Of a stretch of 45,624 nucleotides of DNA, positions 23,734 to 32,640 are shown piece by piece. Position numbers and translations under genes: made by a program. The notes below the pieces were generated by a model. The model ran no database searches and was not told the DNA's origin. It worked only from the letters and a program-made list of their open reading frames with translations. The stretch is from Bacteroidaceae bacterium (GTDB taxonomy: Bacteria > Bacteroidota > Bacteroidia > Bacteroidales > Bacteroidaceae). Each line of letters opens with the position of its first letter. Position 1 is the first letter of the stretch. The stretch lies in contig JAFUGG010000051.1 in NCBI GenBank assembly GCA_017469525.1, positions 1 through 45,624 on the forward strand, read 5' to 3'.

Positions 23734-23770
23734 GAGAGGCTCTCTTTTTAGGGGGCTTCTCTTTTTTTTT
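23734..23770 (+). terminator. Intrinsic terminator, copy 2
   Basis: GAGAGGCTCTCTTTTT-AGGGGG-CTTCTCT followed by a run of T ending near 23770. It is a near-copy of 23396-23426 but with the longer T tract, so it is probably the functional terminator. Confidence 0.75.
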
Positions 23771-23804
23771 CGCTGGATATGACGGAGAAGTCAAAAATTA
23801 TTCG

Positions 23805-23812
23805 TATCTTTG
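23805..23812 (+). promoter_or_regulatory. -7 element of the DUF853 gene
   Basis: TATCTTTG matches TAnnTTTG and lies about 30 nt before the ATG at 23843. No clear -33 TTTG is present. Confidence 0.5.
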
Positions 23813-23842
23813 TCGCCATAATCCTAACAAATCATTTCAATT

Positions 23843-25423
23843 ATGCTAACAGAAGACAGACATTTATATGTGGCTCACGGACAGAATGGGCCTATTTGCA
23901 TCAATGGTAAGATGGCGAACCGTCACGGGCTGATAGCCGGAGCGACGGGCACGGGCAAGACGGTGACGCTGCAGGTGCTGGCCGAGACTTTCAGCGAGGC
24001 TGGTGTGCCTTGCTTCATGGCCGACATGAAGGGCGACCTCTCGGGCATCTCGCAGACGGGACAGATGTCCTCGTTCATCGAGAAGCGCTGCCAGGAGTTC
24101 GGCATCGAGAACCCTCAGTTCCACGGCAGCCCCGTCTGCTTCTACGACGTCTTCGGCCAGCAGGGACACCCCATGCGCACCACCATCTCGAACATGGGGC
24201 CCGACCTCATGTCGCGTCTCATGGAGCTGAACGAGGTGCAGGCTGGCGTGATGACGATTCTCTTCAAGGTGGCCGACGAGCGAGGCCTGCTTCTGCTCGA
24301 CCTCAAAGACTTACGTTCGATGCTGACCTACATCGCCGACCACGCAAAGGAACTGACTACGAAGTACGGCAACGTCTCAACAGCCAGCGTCGGAGCCATC
24401 CAACGTGCCCTGCTCGCTCTCGAGAATCAAGGTGCCGACAAATTCTTCGGTGAACCAGCCTTCGATATCATGGACCTCCTGCAGGTCAGTGCCGACGGCA
24501 AAGGAGTGATGAGCGTGCTGGCAGCCGACAAGCTGATGCAGCAGCCCAAACTCTATTCCACCTTCCTGCTCTGGCTCCTCTCCGACCTCTATGCACGTCT
24601 GCCAGAAGTGGGCGACCAAGAGTTGCCGCGACTGGTCTTCTTCTTCGACGAAGCCCACACGCTCTTCACCGACACTCCGAAGAGCTTGGTGGATAAGATT
24701 GAGCAAGTGGTCCGCCTCATCCGAAGCAAGGGCGTGGGCGTCTATTTCGTCACGCAGAACCCCACAGACATACCCGACTCCGTGCTCGCTCAGTTGGGCA
24801 ACAGAGTGCAGCACGCCCTCCGTGCCTTTACGCCAAAGGAGCAGAAGAACGTGAAAGCCGCAGCCGAAACGTTCCGCGCCAATCCCGACTTCAAGACAGA
24901 AGATGCCATCATGGAACTCGGCACAGGCGAAGCGCTCGTCTCATTCCTCGATGAGAAGGGCACTCCCGGCGTCGTGGAGCGTGCCAAAGTGCTCTTCCCG
25001 CTCAGTCAGATTGGAGCCATCACGGAGTCTGAGCGCGAGCAAATCATCAAGACGTCGCGCATCTTCGGCCGCTACGACACGATGATAGACCGCGAAAGCG
25101 CCTTTGAAGTACTCCTGGCAGAAAGCGAGAAGGAAGCGCAGGCCCGCGAGCTGGCAGAGCAGGAGCAGCAGGCAGAGAAGGAAGAAAAGGCAGAAAGCAA
25201 GTCGAAGAGCAAGAAGAAAGGCATCATCTCGAAAATCATCTCAGCCGTCATCACAAGCGTCACCGCCGCTCTCGGCACCTATGTGGCCAATACCGTAACG
25301 GGCAAGAAGAGCCGCTCGAAGGAAAGTCTCGGCAAGAAGATTACGAAGAGCACAGTAAGCACAGCAACAAGAACCGCTACCCGCGAACTCGGCCGCAGCA
25401 TCTTGGGGAACCTGATTAAATGA
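23843..25423 (+). CDS. HerA-like ATPase of the DUF853 (YjgR-like) family
   Basis: 526 residues. Walker A GATGTGKT is at residues 33-40, Walker [10 protein letters not shown] near 270, and a sensor-like FVTQNP follows; [12 protein letters not shown] after the P-loop is typical of DUF853 HerA-like proteins. The length fits the family (about 500). A basic, alanine/lysine-rich coiled-coil region (about 420-460) and a Ser/Lys-rich tail end the protein. These are hexameric DNA-translocase-like ATPases whose physiological role is unclear. It has its own promoter after the cassette terminator and appears to be a resident gene. Confidence 0.9.
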   Translation: MLTEDRHLYVAHGQNGPICINGKMANRHGLIAGATGTGKTVTLQVLAETFSEAGVPCFMADMKGDLSGISQTGQMSSFIEKRCQEFGIENPQFHGSPVCFYDVFGQQGHPMRTTISNMGPDLMSRLMELNEVQAGVMTILFKVADERGLLLLDLKDLRSMLTYIADHAKELTTKYGNVSTASVGAIQRALLALENQGADKFFGEPAFDIMDLLQVSADGKGVMSVLAADKLMQQPKLYSTFLLWLLSDLYARLPEVGDQELPRLVFFFDEAHTLFTDTPKSLVDKIEQVVRLIRSKGVGVYFVTQNPTDIPDSVLAQLGNRVQHALRAFTPKEQKNVKAAAETFRANPDFKTEDAIMELGTGEALVSFLDEKGTPGVVERAKVLFPLSQIGAITESEREQIIKTSRIFGRYDTMIDRESAFEVLLAESEKEAQARELAEQEQQAEKEEKAESKSKSKKKGIISKIISAVITSVTAALGTYVANTVTGKKSRSKESLGKKITKSTVSTATRTATRELGRSILGNLIK

Positions 25424-25436
25424 GTTGAGAGTTGAA

Positions 25437-25524
25437 AGTTGAAAGTTGCTGGGCGCGCGGCCGTCCCCGGCCGCAACAGGGAAAAGTTGAAAGTTGCTGG
25501 GAACGCGGCCGTCCCCGGCCGCAA
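25437..25524. repeat. 48-bp tandem repeat with GCGGCCG hairpins
   Basis: Two copies of GTTGAAAGTTGCTGGG followed by GCGGCCG-TCCC-CGGCCGC-AA. The hairpins start at 25457 and 25505. Each copy has a perfect 7-bp GC stem and an AAGTTGA-type head. They lie between the DUF853 and DUF1349 genes and may attenuate readthrough. Confidence 0.85.
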
Positions 25525-25536
25525 TAAAAAAACTAT

Positions 25537-26274
25537 ATGAATAAGTATATCCTTTCGCTGGTAAGTCTCGGGCTTCTGCTTGCCAGCTGTCAGAATCAGA
25601 AACAAGAGAACGAACAAGCTGACAACTTCGTCGATGACGTCAAGACAGCCCTTTCTGCCGACGGACAAATCAACCTCGCAAGCCTCCAATGGACGCGTGA
25701 ACCCGCAAGCTATGAAGTAAACGGCGACACAATCCGGGTAACGACTGCTCCCCATACAGACCTCTGGCAGCGCACCTACTATCACTTCCAGAACGACAAC
25801 GCCCCCGTCCTGCAGATGAAGACACGCGAGAAGTTCTTCAGCTTCGTCGTGAAGACTGACTTCACCCAAAGTCATCAGCGCTTCGACCAGTGCGGCATCG
25901 TGATGTACCTTGACAGCGAGAACTGGCTGAAAGGCTCTGTGGAATACGAGAACGAAGCGTTCCAGCATCTCGGCAGCGTCGCTACGAACAACGGCTACTC
26001 CGATTGGGCTACGACGGCCATTCCAGCCGACGTGAAGACGATGTGGTACAGGCTTTCGAGGCGGGCAGACGACTACCTTATCGAATGCTCCACCGACGGA
26101 ACGAATTTCAGCCAGATGCGCGTCTGCCACATGTATGCAGCTTCTGAGGAAATCCAGTTCGGCATCTATGCCTGCTCGCCCGAAGAGTCGTCCTTCACGG
26201 CAGTCTTCACCGACATGAAGATAACAGAATGCGCATGGAAGGCTCACGATGGGCAGCAGCCAGACGACAATTGA
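25537..26274 (+). CDS. DUF1349-type lipoprotein (concanavalin-like fold)
   Basis: 245 residues with a lipoprotein signal (LGLLLASC, Cys19). The rest matches the DUF1349/YesU-like fold: TDLWQRTYYHFQNDNAP, F-V-V-K-T-D-F, QCGIVMYLDSENWLKGSVEYE, then W-Y-R-L-S-R and F-G-I-Y-A-C-S-P. Members bind or act on sugars. An outer-membrane or periplasmic anchored location is inferred. It is followed 30 bp later by the nitroreductase fusion, probably co-transcribed. Confidence 0.85.
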   Translation: MNKYILSLVSLGLLLASCQNQKQENEQADNFVDDVKTALSADGQINLASLQWTREPASYEVNGDTIRVTTAPHTDLWQRTYYHFQNDNAPVLQMKTREKFFSFVVKTDFTQSHQRFDQCGIVMYLDSENWLKGSVEYENEAFQHLGSVATNNGYSDWATTAIPADVKTMWYRLSRRADDYLIECSTDGTNFSQMRVCHMYAASEEIQFGIYACSPEESSFTAVFTDMKITECAWKAHDGQQPDDN

Positions 26275-26304
26275 ATCTCTCAAAACTCAGAAGGTAAATA
26301 GCAT

Positions 26305-27279
26305 ATGAAAAGATTGTTTTTGTGCCTTATGGCAATGGTGAGCGTGCTTTCACTCACAGCTCAGAATGCGTTCGAAGGCGAAGTGATGAACACAATCATG
26401 GCCCGTCGCTCTGTCCGGAAATATCTGGACAAACCAGTCGAACATGAGAAGTTGGAGGCTATCGCCCTGGCAGGCATCAATGCCCCAAGCGCAAGGAACT
26501 GGCAGTATTGGGCAGTCAGGATTATCGAGGACTACAAGCTGATTGCCGACGTAAGCGAGGTCTATAAGCAGGCAAACCCTGAGGCTGTGAGTCGGGAACC
26601 AGGCTTCAAGAACATGTTCCGCGGGGCTCCGAACCTGATTTGCGTCTGTGCTCCGAAAGACGGAGGCTTCGACCTCGATGCAGGCCTCATGGGCGAGAAC
26701 ATGATGCTGGCAGCTCAGTCGCTCGGTCTCGGCACCTGCATCCAGACGGGTCCCGTGCGCTTCCTGCTGCAGAGCGAGGGAGCGAAGCCTTTCCTCCAGC
26801 GTCTCGACATCCCTGATGGCTATAAGTTGCTCTACGTCATTGCCGTGGGCTATCCCGACGAGAAGCCCGACGCCAAGCCTCGCGACGCGTCGAAAGTGAA
26901 GTTTATCGGTGGCGAAATTTCGAAGGAAGCAAGCGATGATGACGGACTATTTATTGATTATTTCGAGAAAGCACAGTTCCCGGGTGGCGACGAAGCGTGC
27001 ATGAAGTGGCTTCAGGAGCATATAAAATACCCCGAAGGCTATACTTCCAACCAGCCTCAAGGCAAAGTCGTCGTAAGTTTCATCGTTGAAAAGGATGGTT
27101 CGCTCGATGGTATAAAGGTTATGAAATCGCCCGATCCTTTGCTTTCCGAAGAGGCTATTCGTGTCGTGAGGGAAATGCCGAAATGGAAACCGGCACATCA
27201 ATATTTTCCTCCACCACGGCAAGGGAGCGAGGCTGTACGCTCGCGCTTCTTTCTTCCCGTTATCTTCAAGCAACCTTAA
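26305..27279 (+). CDS. Exported nitroreductase-family protein fused to a TonB C-terminal domain
   Basis: A signal peptide at residues 1-19 is followed by a nitroreductase-like FMN domain at about 25-205: [27 protein letters not shown], and the [12 protein letters not shown] segment. A linker leads to a TonB C-terminal-type domain at about 228-324: [58 protein letters not shown]. Nitroreductases are normally cytoplasmic single-domain enzymes, so the exported fusion is unusual. Its stop overlaps that of thyA on the other strand. Confidence 0.85.
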   Translation: MKRLFLCLMAMVSVLSLTAQNAFEGEVMNTIMARRSVRKYLDKPVEHEKLEAIALAGINAPSARNWQYWAVRIIEDYKLIADVSEVYKQANPEAVSREPGFKNMFRGAPNLICVCAPKDGGFDLDAGLMGENMMLAAQSLGLGTCIQTGPVRFLLQSEGAKPFLQRLDIPDGYKLLYVIAVGYPDEKPDAKPRDASKVKFIGGEISKEASDDDGLFIDYFEKAQFPGGDEACMKWLQEHIKYPEGYTSNQPQGKVVVSFIVEKDGSLDGIKVMKSPDPLLSEEAIRVVREMPKWKPAHQYFPPPRQGSEAVRSRFFLPVIFKQP

Positions 27280-28073
27280 ACGCTCACGACGCCTTTGATG
27301 GCAGGGTAGGGGTCGTAGTCTTCGAGGGTAAAGTCCTCGTATTGGAACTTGAAGATGTCCTTCACCTCAGGATTGATGCGCATCCGCGGCAGTTTGCGAG
27401 GCTCGCGACTTAGTTGCAAGTGCACCTGGTCGAGGTGGTTGAGGTAGATGTGTGTATCGCCAGTCGTGTGGATGAAATCGCCCGGTTCAAGTCCGCAGAC
27501 CTGTGCCATCATCATGCAGAGCAGGGCGTAGGAGGCGATATTGAAGGGCACACCGAGGAAACAGTCAGCACTTCTCTGGTAGAGTTGCAGGGAGAGTTTG
27601 CCGTTTGCCACATAGAACTGGAAGAACGCGTGGCAGGGCGGCAGGTTCATGTTCTTGATGTCGGCCACATTCCAGGCAGAGACGATGATGCGGCGGCTGT
27701 CTGGATTGTGCTTGATTGTATCGACAGCTTGCTGAATCTGGTCAATGAAACCTCCGTCATAATCGGGCCACGAACGCCATTGGAAGCCATAAATGTGGCC
27801 GAGGTCGCCTGTCTCTGGGTCTGCCCATTCGTTCCAAATGCGCACACCTCGCTCTTGCAGCCACTTGGCATTCGTGTTGCCTTGCAGAAACCAAAGCAGT
27901 TCGTAGATGATGCTTTTCAGGTGAACTTTCTTCGTGGTAAGCAAGGGAAAGCCTTCGCTCAAGTCGAAACGCATCTGATGTCCGAAGATGCTGATGGTGC
28001 CGGTGCCTGTCCGGTCTTCCTTCTTGACACCTTCGTCAAGGATTTTCTGTAGTAAGTCTAAGTATTGTTTCAT
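27276..28073 (-). CDS. thyA: Thymidylate synthase
   Basis: Full-length, about 264 residues. The N-terminus has DRTGTGT. The catalytic Cys147 lies in [13 protein letters not shown], preceded by RRIIVSAWN; the folate- and dUMP-binding segments [20 protein letters not shown] and GDTHIYLNH are intact. It converts dUMP to dTMP using methylene-tetrahydrofolate, giving dihydrofolate that FolA recycles. Its start overlaps the folA stop (ATGA), so the two are coupled. Its TAA overlaps the convergent nitroreductase stop in a shared TTAA. Confidence 0.98.
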   Translation of the reverse strand: MKQYLDLLQKILDEGVKKEDRTGTGTISIFGHQMRFDLSEGFPLLTTKKVHLKSIIYELLWFLQGNTNAKWLQERGVRIWNEWADPETGDLGHIYGFQWRSWPDYDGGFIDQIQQAVDTIKHNPDSRRIIVSAWNVADIKNMNLPPCHAFFQFYVANGKLSLQLYQRSADCFLGVPFNIASYALLCMMMAQVCGLEPGDFIHTTGDTHIYLNHLDQVHLQLSREPRKLPRMRINPEVKDIFKFQYEDFTLEDYDPYPAIKGVVSV

Positions 28074-28561
28074 TTCTTAATGTAATCTATAAAGTCGAAG
28101 CTTTTGTTGTGCTTCTCGTCGGATTCATGTTTCTCAGAGAATGCGACCTTCCATTCTTCGCGATTGAACTCGGGGAAGAAGGCGTCGGCCTCTGCCGGCG
28201 TGTCGTGTACTTCGGTGAGGCAAAGGCGGTCGGCCAGAGGCAAAGCTTCGGCATAGACGCTTGCTCCGCCGATGATGTAAACCTCTTCTTCGGTAGCGCA
28301 GCTTGCAAGGGCTTCTTGGAGGGAAACGAAAGTCTCGGCTCCCGGGAATTTCTTCCCCGTGCTGGACAGCACGACATTCCTTCTGTTGGGCAGAGCTCCT
28401 TTAGGCAGGCTGTCGAAAGTCTTGCGTCCCATGATGATGGTATGGCCTGTGGTGAGTGCCTTGAAACGCTTCAGGTCGGCAGGCAACCAGTAAAGTAGCT
28501 TGCCTCTCAGCCCGATGGCGTTGTTCTCGGCTATTGCTGCGATGATGTTGATATGTGCCAT
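28070..28561 (-). CDS. folA: Dihydrofolate reductase
   Basis: 163 residues. Motifs: [15 protein letters not shown] at the N-terminus, [14 protein letters not shown] with the active-site acid Asp29, [12 protein letters not shown], and the NADPH-binding region [16 protein letters not shown]. It reduces dihydrofolate to tetrahydrofolate, pairing with the overlapping thyA gene. It lies one base after the esterase gene stop, so it is part of a longer minus-strand transcript starting near ribE. Confidence 0.97.
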   Translation of the reverse strand: MAHINIIAAIAENNAIGLRGKLLYWLPADLKRFKALTTGHTIIMGRKTFDSLPKGALPNRRNVVLSSTGKKFPGAETFVSLQEALASCATEEEVYIIGGASVYAEALPLADRLCLTEVHDTPAEADAFFPEFNREEWKVAFSEKHESDEKHNKSFDFIDYIKK

Positions 28562-28562
28562 G

Positions 28563-30296
28563 TTAAAGTTTCTTCAGTTCTTTCAGGAAGTCGCTGATGC
28601 GTTCAAGGTAAGTATAACTGCCGGTTCCGGGGGAAGCCGTTCTTTGGAAGCAATGGTCGCGGGTGGCAAGGATGTGGAGTTCGCTCTGTATGCCCATGGC
28701 ACGCATCTTCTCCCAGGTCTTGACGGAGTTCATGGCTGCCCATCCGTCTTTGTCACCGTGGACGAAGAGCATCGGTGCAGTCTTGAGGTCGAAGTTGAAC
28801 TCGGGCACAAGCACAGCTTTGTCGTCAGTTCCGCTTGTCGTGTTGTGCTCTTCGTCACCGTCCGTAAGGGCGTAGGCCGGGTAGATGCCGATGCCCCACT
28901 GCACGTTGCAGGGCTGCTTGTCGAGGTCATCGATGGGCAGATAGGCCTGTTGCACGGACGAGGTGACGCCCATCAGGGTTAGATGTCCACCGGCACTGCT
29001 GCCCATGATGCCTATGTTATTCGGGTCGAGACCGTATTCTGCAGCTTTGCTCTTGACGATTCGGATGGCGCGCTGCAAGTCTTGCCAAGCCGAGATGTGC
29101 TTCTTCAGACCAGTCTCAGCAGCAGGTCGGGGCGTACGGTAGCGCATCGTGACGACTGCCATACCGAGGCTGTTGAGGTAGCGGCGTGCCGGAGCCACTT
29201 CGAAGCCGTCGGGACCGTTGCCCATATAGCTGCCGCCCGAGTAGATGATTTGGATGGCTTTCGTCTTGAGGTTGGCAGGGATGTGCCATTCGAGGTAGGG
29301 TGTGCCCTGATTCTCCTGCACATAAGGCATCTTGCCATCAGGCCAGATGTTCTCCTTGACGTACTTCGCTCGGTCGTTGTCATTATCGAAACGCTTCATG
29401 ATGTCCACCTCGGGAGCCAGAGGACCGAGCAATCCCATCTGCGTAAGGAACTCCACAGCCCGCTCCAAGCCGAAAGCTCCGTGACCTTTGCCCGGGAATA
29501 GATGCAGCTCGGCATTGATCTTGCGCTTGCGAAGTTGGCGGAACACCATCGTAGAGGCGTTTGGACTGTATGGGTCGGCACCTCCATGATGCAGACTCAT
29601 CGGGCAGGTCTTCTCGTCGAAGTGGAAGATGGTGTCGAGCTTGACGTCGGGGCCATATCCGAGACGCACGTTGGGTGTGCCGCCTTCACTGTCCGAGAGG
29701 GCGTATGCGGGAGCATTGACAATGGCAAAGTTCACGTGACATGGCACTTCGTCCAACGCGTCGATGGGAGCGTAGGCACGTGTCATGGAACTCGTGGCGA
29801 GCAGCAGAGCCAGATGCGAGCCTGCCGACATGCTGATGGTGCCTATCTTCTCGGGGGCGAATCCACGCTTCTTTGCTTCGCTTCGCACCATGCGGACGGC
29901 TCGCTGGCCGTCTTCCCAAGCCGTCTTGTAGATGGGCAGGCCTTCTGGACGTGGTGTGCGATAGACGAAGTTGACGCATTGGAAGCCGAGCTCCGTGAAG
30001 CGTTTCGTCCAGAGGGTGATGAGGCTGTTGTCGCAAGTGCTGAAGTAGCCTCCGCCGGAGATGAGTATCATGCAGCCTCCGTTTGGAGTCTCGGGTTTCT
30101 CCATCCATTCCAGGTAGGGCATACGTGCCTTGTCGGGGTTGAAGCCCTTTTGACCAGTCTCTGCCGTCATGGCTGCAATCTGTTGAGGCTGTGTGTCGGG
30201 CATCTTGCCTTTAGGCCAAATAGAAATGTGCTTGCCCGCCTGAACGCTAAGCAAGGAGGAAAACAAGAGAATAAGAAAATAAGAAAGTCTTCTCAT
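28563..30296 (-). CDS. Secreted tandem alpha/beta-hydrolase (carbohydrate-esterase-like), two repeats
   Basis: 577 residues with a signal peptide (1-20). Two homologous esterase domains follow, about 25-290 and 305-577. Both begin with W-P-(K/D)-G-K-M-P and PYLEW, and both have an (I/Y)-S-G-G oxyanion-type loop and VYRTPRP/RYRTPRP. Domain 2 has a standard nucleophile elbow GSSAGGH, and a C-terminal HGD and RDHC. Domain 1 has MSAGSH in that place, so its elbow is less canonical. The family resembles BD-FAE/acetyl-xylan-type esterases, so polysaccharide deacylation in the periplasm is likely. Confidence 0.85.
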   Translation of the reverse strand: MRRLSYFLILLFSSLLSVQAGKHISIWPKGKMPDTQPQQIAAMTAETGQKGFNPDKARMPYLEWMEKPETPNGGCMILISGGGYFSTCDNSLITLWTKRFTELGFQCVNFVYRTPRPEGLPIYKTAWEDGQRAVRMVRSEAKKRGFAPEKIGTISMSAGSHLALLLATSSMTRAYAPIDALDEVPCHVNFAIVNAPAYALSDSEGGTPNVRLGYGPDVKLDTIFHFDEKTCPMSLHHGGADPYSPNASTMVFRQLRKRKINAELHLFPGKGHGAFGLERAVEFLTQMGLLGPLAPEVDIMKRFDNDNDRAKYVKENIWPDGKMPYVQENQGTPYLEWHIPANLKTKAIQIIYSGGSYMGNGPDGFEVAPARRYLNSLGMAVVTMRYRTPRPAAETGLKKHISAWQDLQRAIRIVKSKAAEYGLDPNNIGIMGSSAGGHLTLMGVTSSVQQAYLPIDDLDKQPCNVQWGIGIYPAYALTDGDEEHNTTSGTDDKAVLVPEFNFDLKTAPMLFVHGDKDGWAAMNSVKTWEKMRAMGIQSELHILATRDHCFQRTASPGTGSYTYLERISDFLKELKKL

Positions 30297-30327
30297 ATTT
30301 TTGTTTTATTAATAATGAAGTTACATA

Positions 30328-32619
30328 TTATTCAACGCATCTTCCTGTCACGTCATAAATATGACCTGCTTTATGTATGTACAATACGCCGTTTTTTAAG
30401 CGTTTCTTTACCTTGTTGTTGGCCTGCGATTCATCACAGTTGCTCACTCCGTCAGGTATTACTTCTTCTCCTGTGTACCACACCCCGGCATGTTCGCGGT
30501 TAGCCCATGCGCATTTCCATGTCTGGCCATCGGGTGACGGCTCCATCGGTGCATCCGTCGGAACACAGTCGTATCCCAGCTTCAGGAAAAGATAGCCCTT
30601 AGTACCTTTTATCATGGCGGTATAGTAGTTGCTGCCTTCTCCACCATCGCCTGTCCATTCCCCGACGATTTCAGATTCGCTGTGCACGCCTGCAGCCTTA
30701 CGGGCCATGATGAATGCCATGCATTCTTCCTTGTGATTGTTCCAGTACGGATACACCACACACGGAACTCCGGGCATACTCAGCAGGAAGGCTAGTGCCA
30801 TGCGTGCCTGCCGGTCCTCCATCATATTGGGAGTGCCGTACAGGTTGCTGCCTTCGCGGAAGGAGTCGTGGTTGTCGATGAATGTGACCGTATGCTTCGG
30901 GTCGCGATGGATAAGCGAGTAGCGGTCTGTAGCCAGAGACTTCAGATTGTAAGTCCTGATGGCATCGTTGTAGTAATGGAACTTGCCGGGGAAGTCGAAC
31001 ACATAGGTCTCGTAGTTTGCATCCTTCAGGAAGCCCAGCTGTTTGTCAATATCTCCGTCGAACACCTCTGCTACGCAGAAATAAGGCGCACTGGCACGGT
31101 TGTAGTCAAAGAGTCGGGAACCGGCAATGCCCTTCATAAAGTCGAAGCGGAAGCCGTCGTAGCCGATGCTGTCGCGCATCCACGTAAGATAAGCACGGCT
31201 CATCTCGCGCACTTCCCGTTTGCCATGAGCCAGGTCGCGGGAATAGATGCTGTTGTACTCCTGATAGTCCCATGCGTGAGTTCCGGAATGGTAGGACACG
31301 CTCTTGTCGTCGGGTGTCAGTTCGGCAGTATTGTGGTTGCCGCAATCGCCGGTAACGCTTCTGTCGATGCGTCCCTCCATGTAATCGTCGGCAAACATCT
31401 CGTCTTCAGCGGTAATCCATGACCAGTCGGGCATGAACGAGCCGTAGCGACCGAAGTCATTGACCGTCCAGTTGCACCAGTTCTTGTCGGAGCCGTCGTA
31501 TTCGTCCACATGTCCTGCGCTTGTATGGTTCAGCACGATGTCGGCCACCACTTTTGCGCCGCCTTGATGCAGACGTGATATGAGTTGCTGCAAGTCTGCC
31601 CCCGTGCCCCAGGGACTATGGCCGTGATGTCCGAGCTCGTCCACACAGGAACCTTGATTGCTGTAGTTCATGGGCAGATAGCCAGTGAAGTCGGCCGTCT
31701 CCTGCGACGGAGCGAGCCATACGAGGTCGAAGTACGCGGCCAAATCCGATGCTTCATCGGCCAGCTTTCCCCAAGTCACATCACCATATTCCGTATAAGG
31801 AATCGAGGTGTTGCCTTCGTGCGCCCAATAGAATGCTTGCAGCATGACGTCGGGGTTTTTGTCGGGCACAGCTGTTTTGTAGAGTGTGGCCTGCTTGGGG
31901 TTGTAGGGATAAGCCACGCTTAGGTTCTTGCTGGAAGTGTTGAAGGCAAACTCGTAGTCGCCACTGATAGTCGTTGCAATACGACAATTGCCTTCTCCTG
32001 TGGACATTCGCCAGTCGGTGCTGTGTGCCTGTGTCATCGTGCCTCCGTTGCCGTACCAGTCGTCGTTGCGATTAATCTTGAATTCGTATTCTCTGCCCGC
32101 TTCCAGCGTCAAAGTAGCATATAAAGTGTTCTCTGTGCCACCGGTCTTGGTCTCCAACTTTGTAGGACTACTCCAATCTGATGCTACGAAGTTTCCTTTC
32201 AGCAGCCAGTCGGTCGTTACTTCGCCACTACCTCCTCCATCGTCGGAATACACGGACCATGTGCCTGTGCTGATTTGCGTGCTGTAGCTCCATTCGGTAA
32301 TGGTGAACAAATCTTTTCCGTCTGTCAAGGTCTGGTCGGCTGTCTTGTTCCACATGTTGTCCCAATTGATAGCAGTTGCTCCCGAGCCCATTCGAACGAA
32401 GAGCAGACTCGTCCTGGCGTCCTCAATATCGGCCGAATAGATGTCGCCGGAAACGAGTGCCATCTGTACATCCTGGTCTCCGCCTCCCCACGCATGGACA
32501 AAGAACGTGGCACCAGCTTGGTTCCATTTACTGCCGCCTCCAGTGTCGAGGTAGATTGTCTTAGCGCTTGGCATCAGTACATATAGCACTGAAACTACAA
32601 ATAAGAACATTTTTCTCAT
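30328..32619 (-). CDS. Secreted GH13 alpha-amylase with N-terminal starch-binding modules
   Basis: 763 residues with signal peptide 1-19. An N-terminal carbohydrate-binding region (about 20-115) and a SusE/F-like module (about 135-235) precede the GH13 barrel. Barrel motifs: VVADIVLNH, GFRFDFMKG (nucleophile Asp), YFCVAEVFDG (acid/base Glu) and TFIDNHDS (third Asp). A C-terminal beta domain follows. The protein ends HIYDVTGRCVE, the first half of the usual C-terminal tail without the GI.I..GKKVL part. It hydrolyses starch or malto-oligosaccharides outside the cytoplasm. It lies 21 bp after ribE on the same strand. Confidence 0.93.
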   Translation of the reverse strand: MRKMFLFVVSVLYVLMPSAKTIYLDTGGGSKWNQAGATFFVHAWGGGDQDVQMALVSGDIYSADIEDARTSLLFVRMGSGATAINWDNMWNKTADQTLTDGKDLFTITEWSYSTQISTGTWSVYSDDGGGSGEVTTDWLLKGNFVASDWSSPTKLETKTGGTENTLYATLTLEAGREYEFKINRNDDWYGNGGTMTQAHSTDWRMSTGEGNCRIATTISGDYEFAFNTSSKNLSVAYPYNPKQATLYKTAVPDKNPDVMLQAFYWAHEGNTSIPYTEYGDVTWGKLADEASDLAAYFDLVWLAPSQETADFTGYLPMNYSNQGSCVDELGHHGHSPWGTGADLQQLISRLHQGGAKVVADIVLNHTSAGHVDEYDGSDKNWCNWTVNDFGRYGSFMPDWSWITAEDEMFADDYMEGRIDRSVTGDCGNHNTAELTPDDKSVSYHSGTHAWDYQEYNSIYSRDLAHGKREVREMSRAYLTWMRDSIGYDGFRFDFMKGIAGSRLFDYNRASAPYFCVAEVFDGDIDKQLGFLKDANYETYVFDFPGKFHYYNDAIRTYNLKSLATDRYSLIHRDPKHTVTFIDNHDSFREGSNLYGTPNMMEDRQARMALAFLLSMPGVPCVVYPYWNNHKEECMAFIMARKAAGVHSESEIVGEWTGDGGEGSNYYTAMIKGTKGYLFLKLGYDCVPTDAPMEPSPDGQTWKCAWANREHAGVWYTGEEVIPDGVSNCDESQANNKVKKRLKNGVLYIHKAGHIYDVTGRCVE

Positions 32620-32640
32620 GGTCTAAATCCAATTTGTTTT

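Larger units (their letters stand above)
23397..23842. other. Gene-free structured region after the smalltalk operon
   Basis: Contains two copies of a terminator-like element, a nested palindrome of about 190 bp between them, a GCTCAG-repeat/A-rich stretch (about 23645-23730) and the start of the DUF853 promoter. A short open frame across the palindrome is judged non-coding. Confidence 0.75.

Noticed and set aside
13289..23770. Prophage or integrative element with integrase
   Set aside because: No integrase, transposase, relaxase, capsid or tail gene is visible; only HU, P5-like and VirE-like genes hint at phage or mobile ancestry.
23465..23782. 105-codon open frame over the palindrome
   Set aside because: The coding potential is explained by the inverted repeat arms; no family resemblance.
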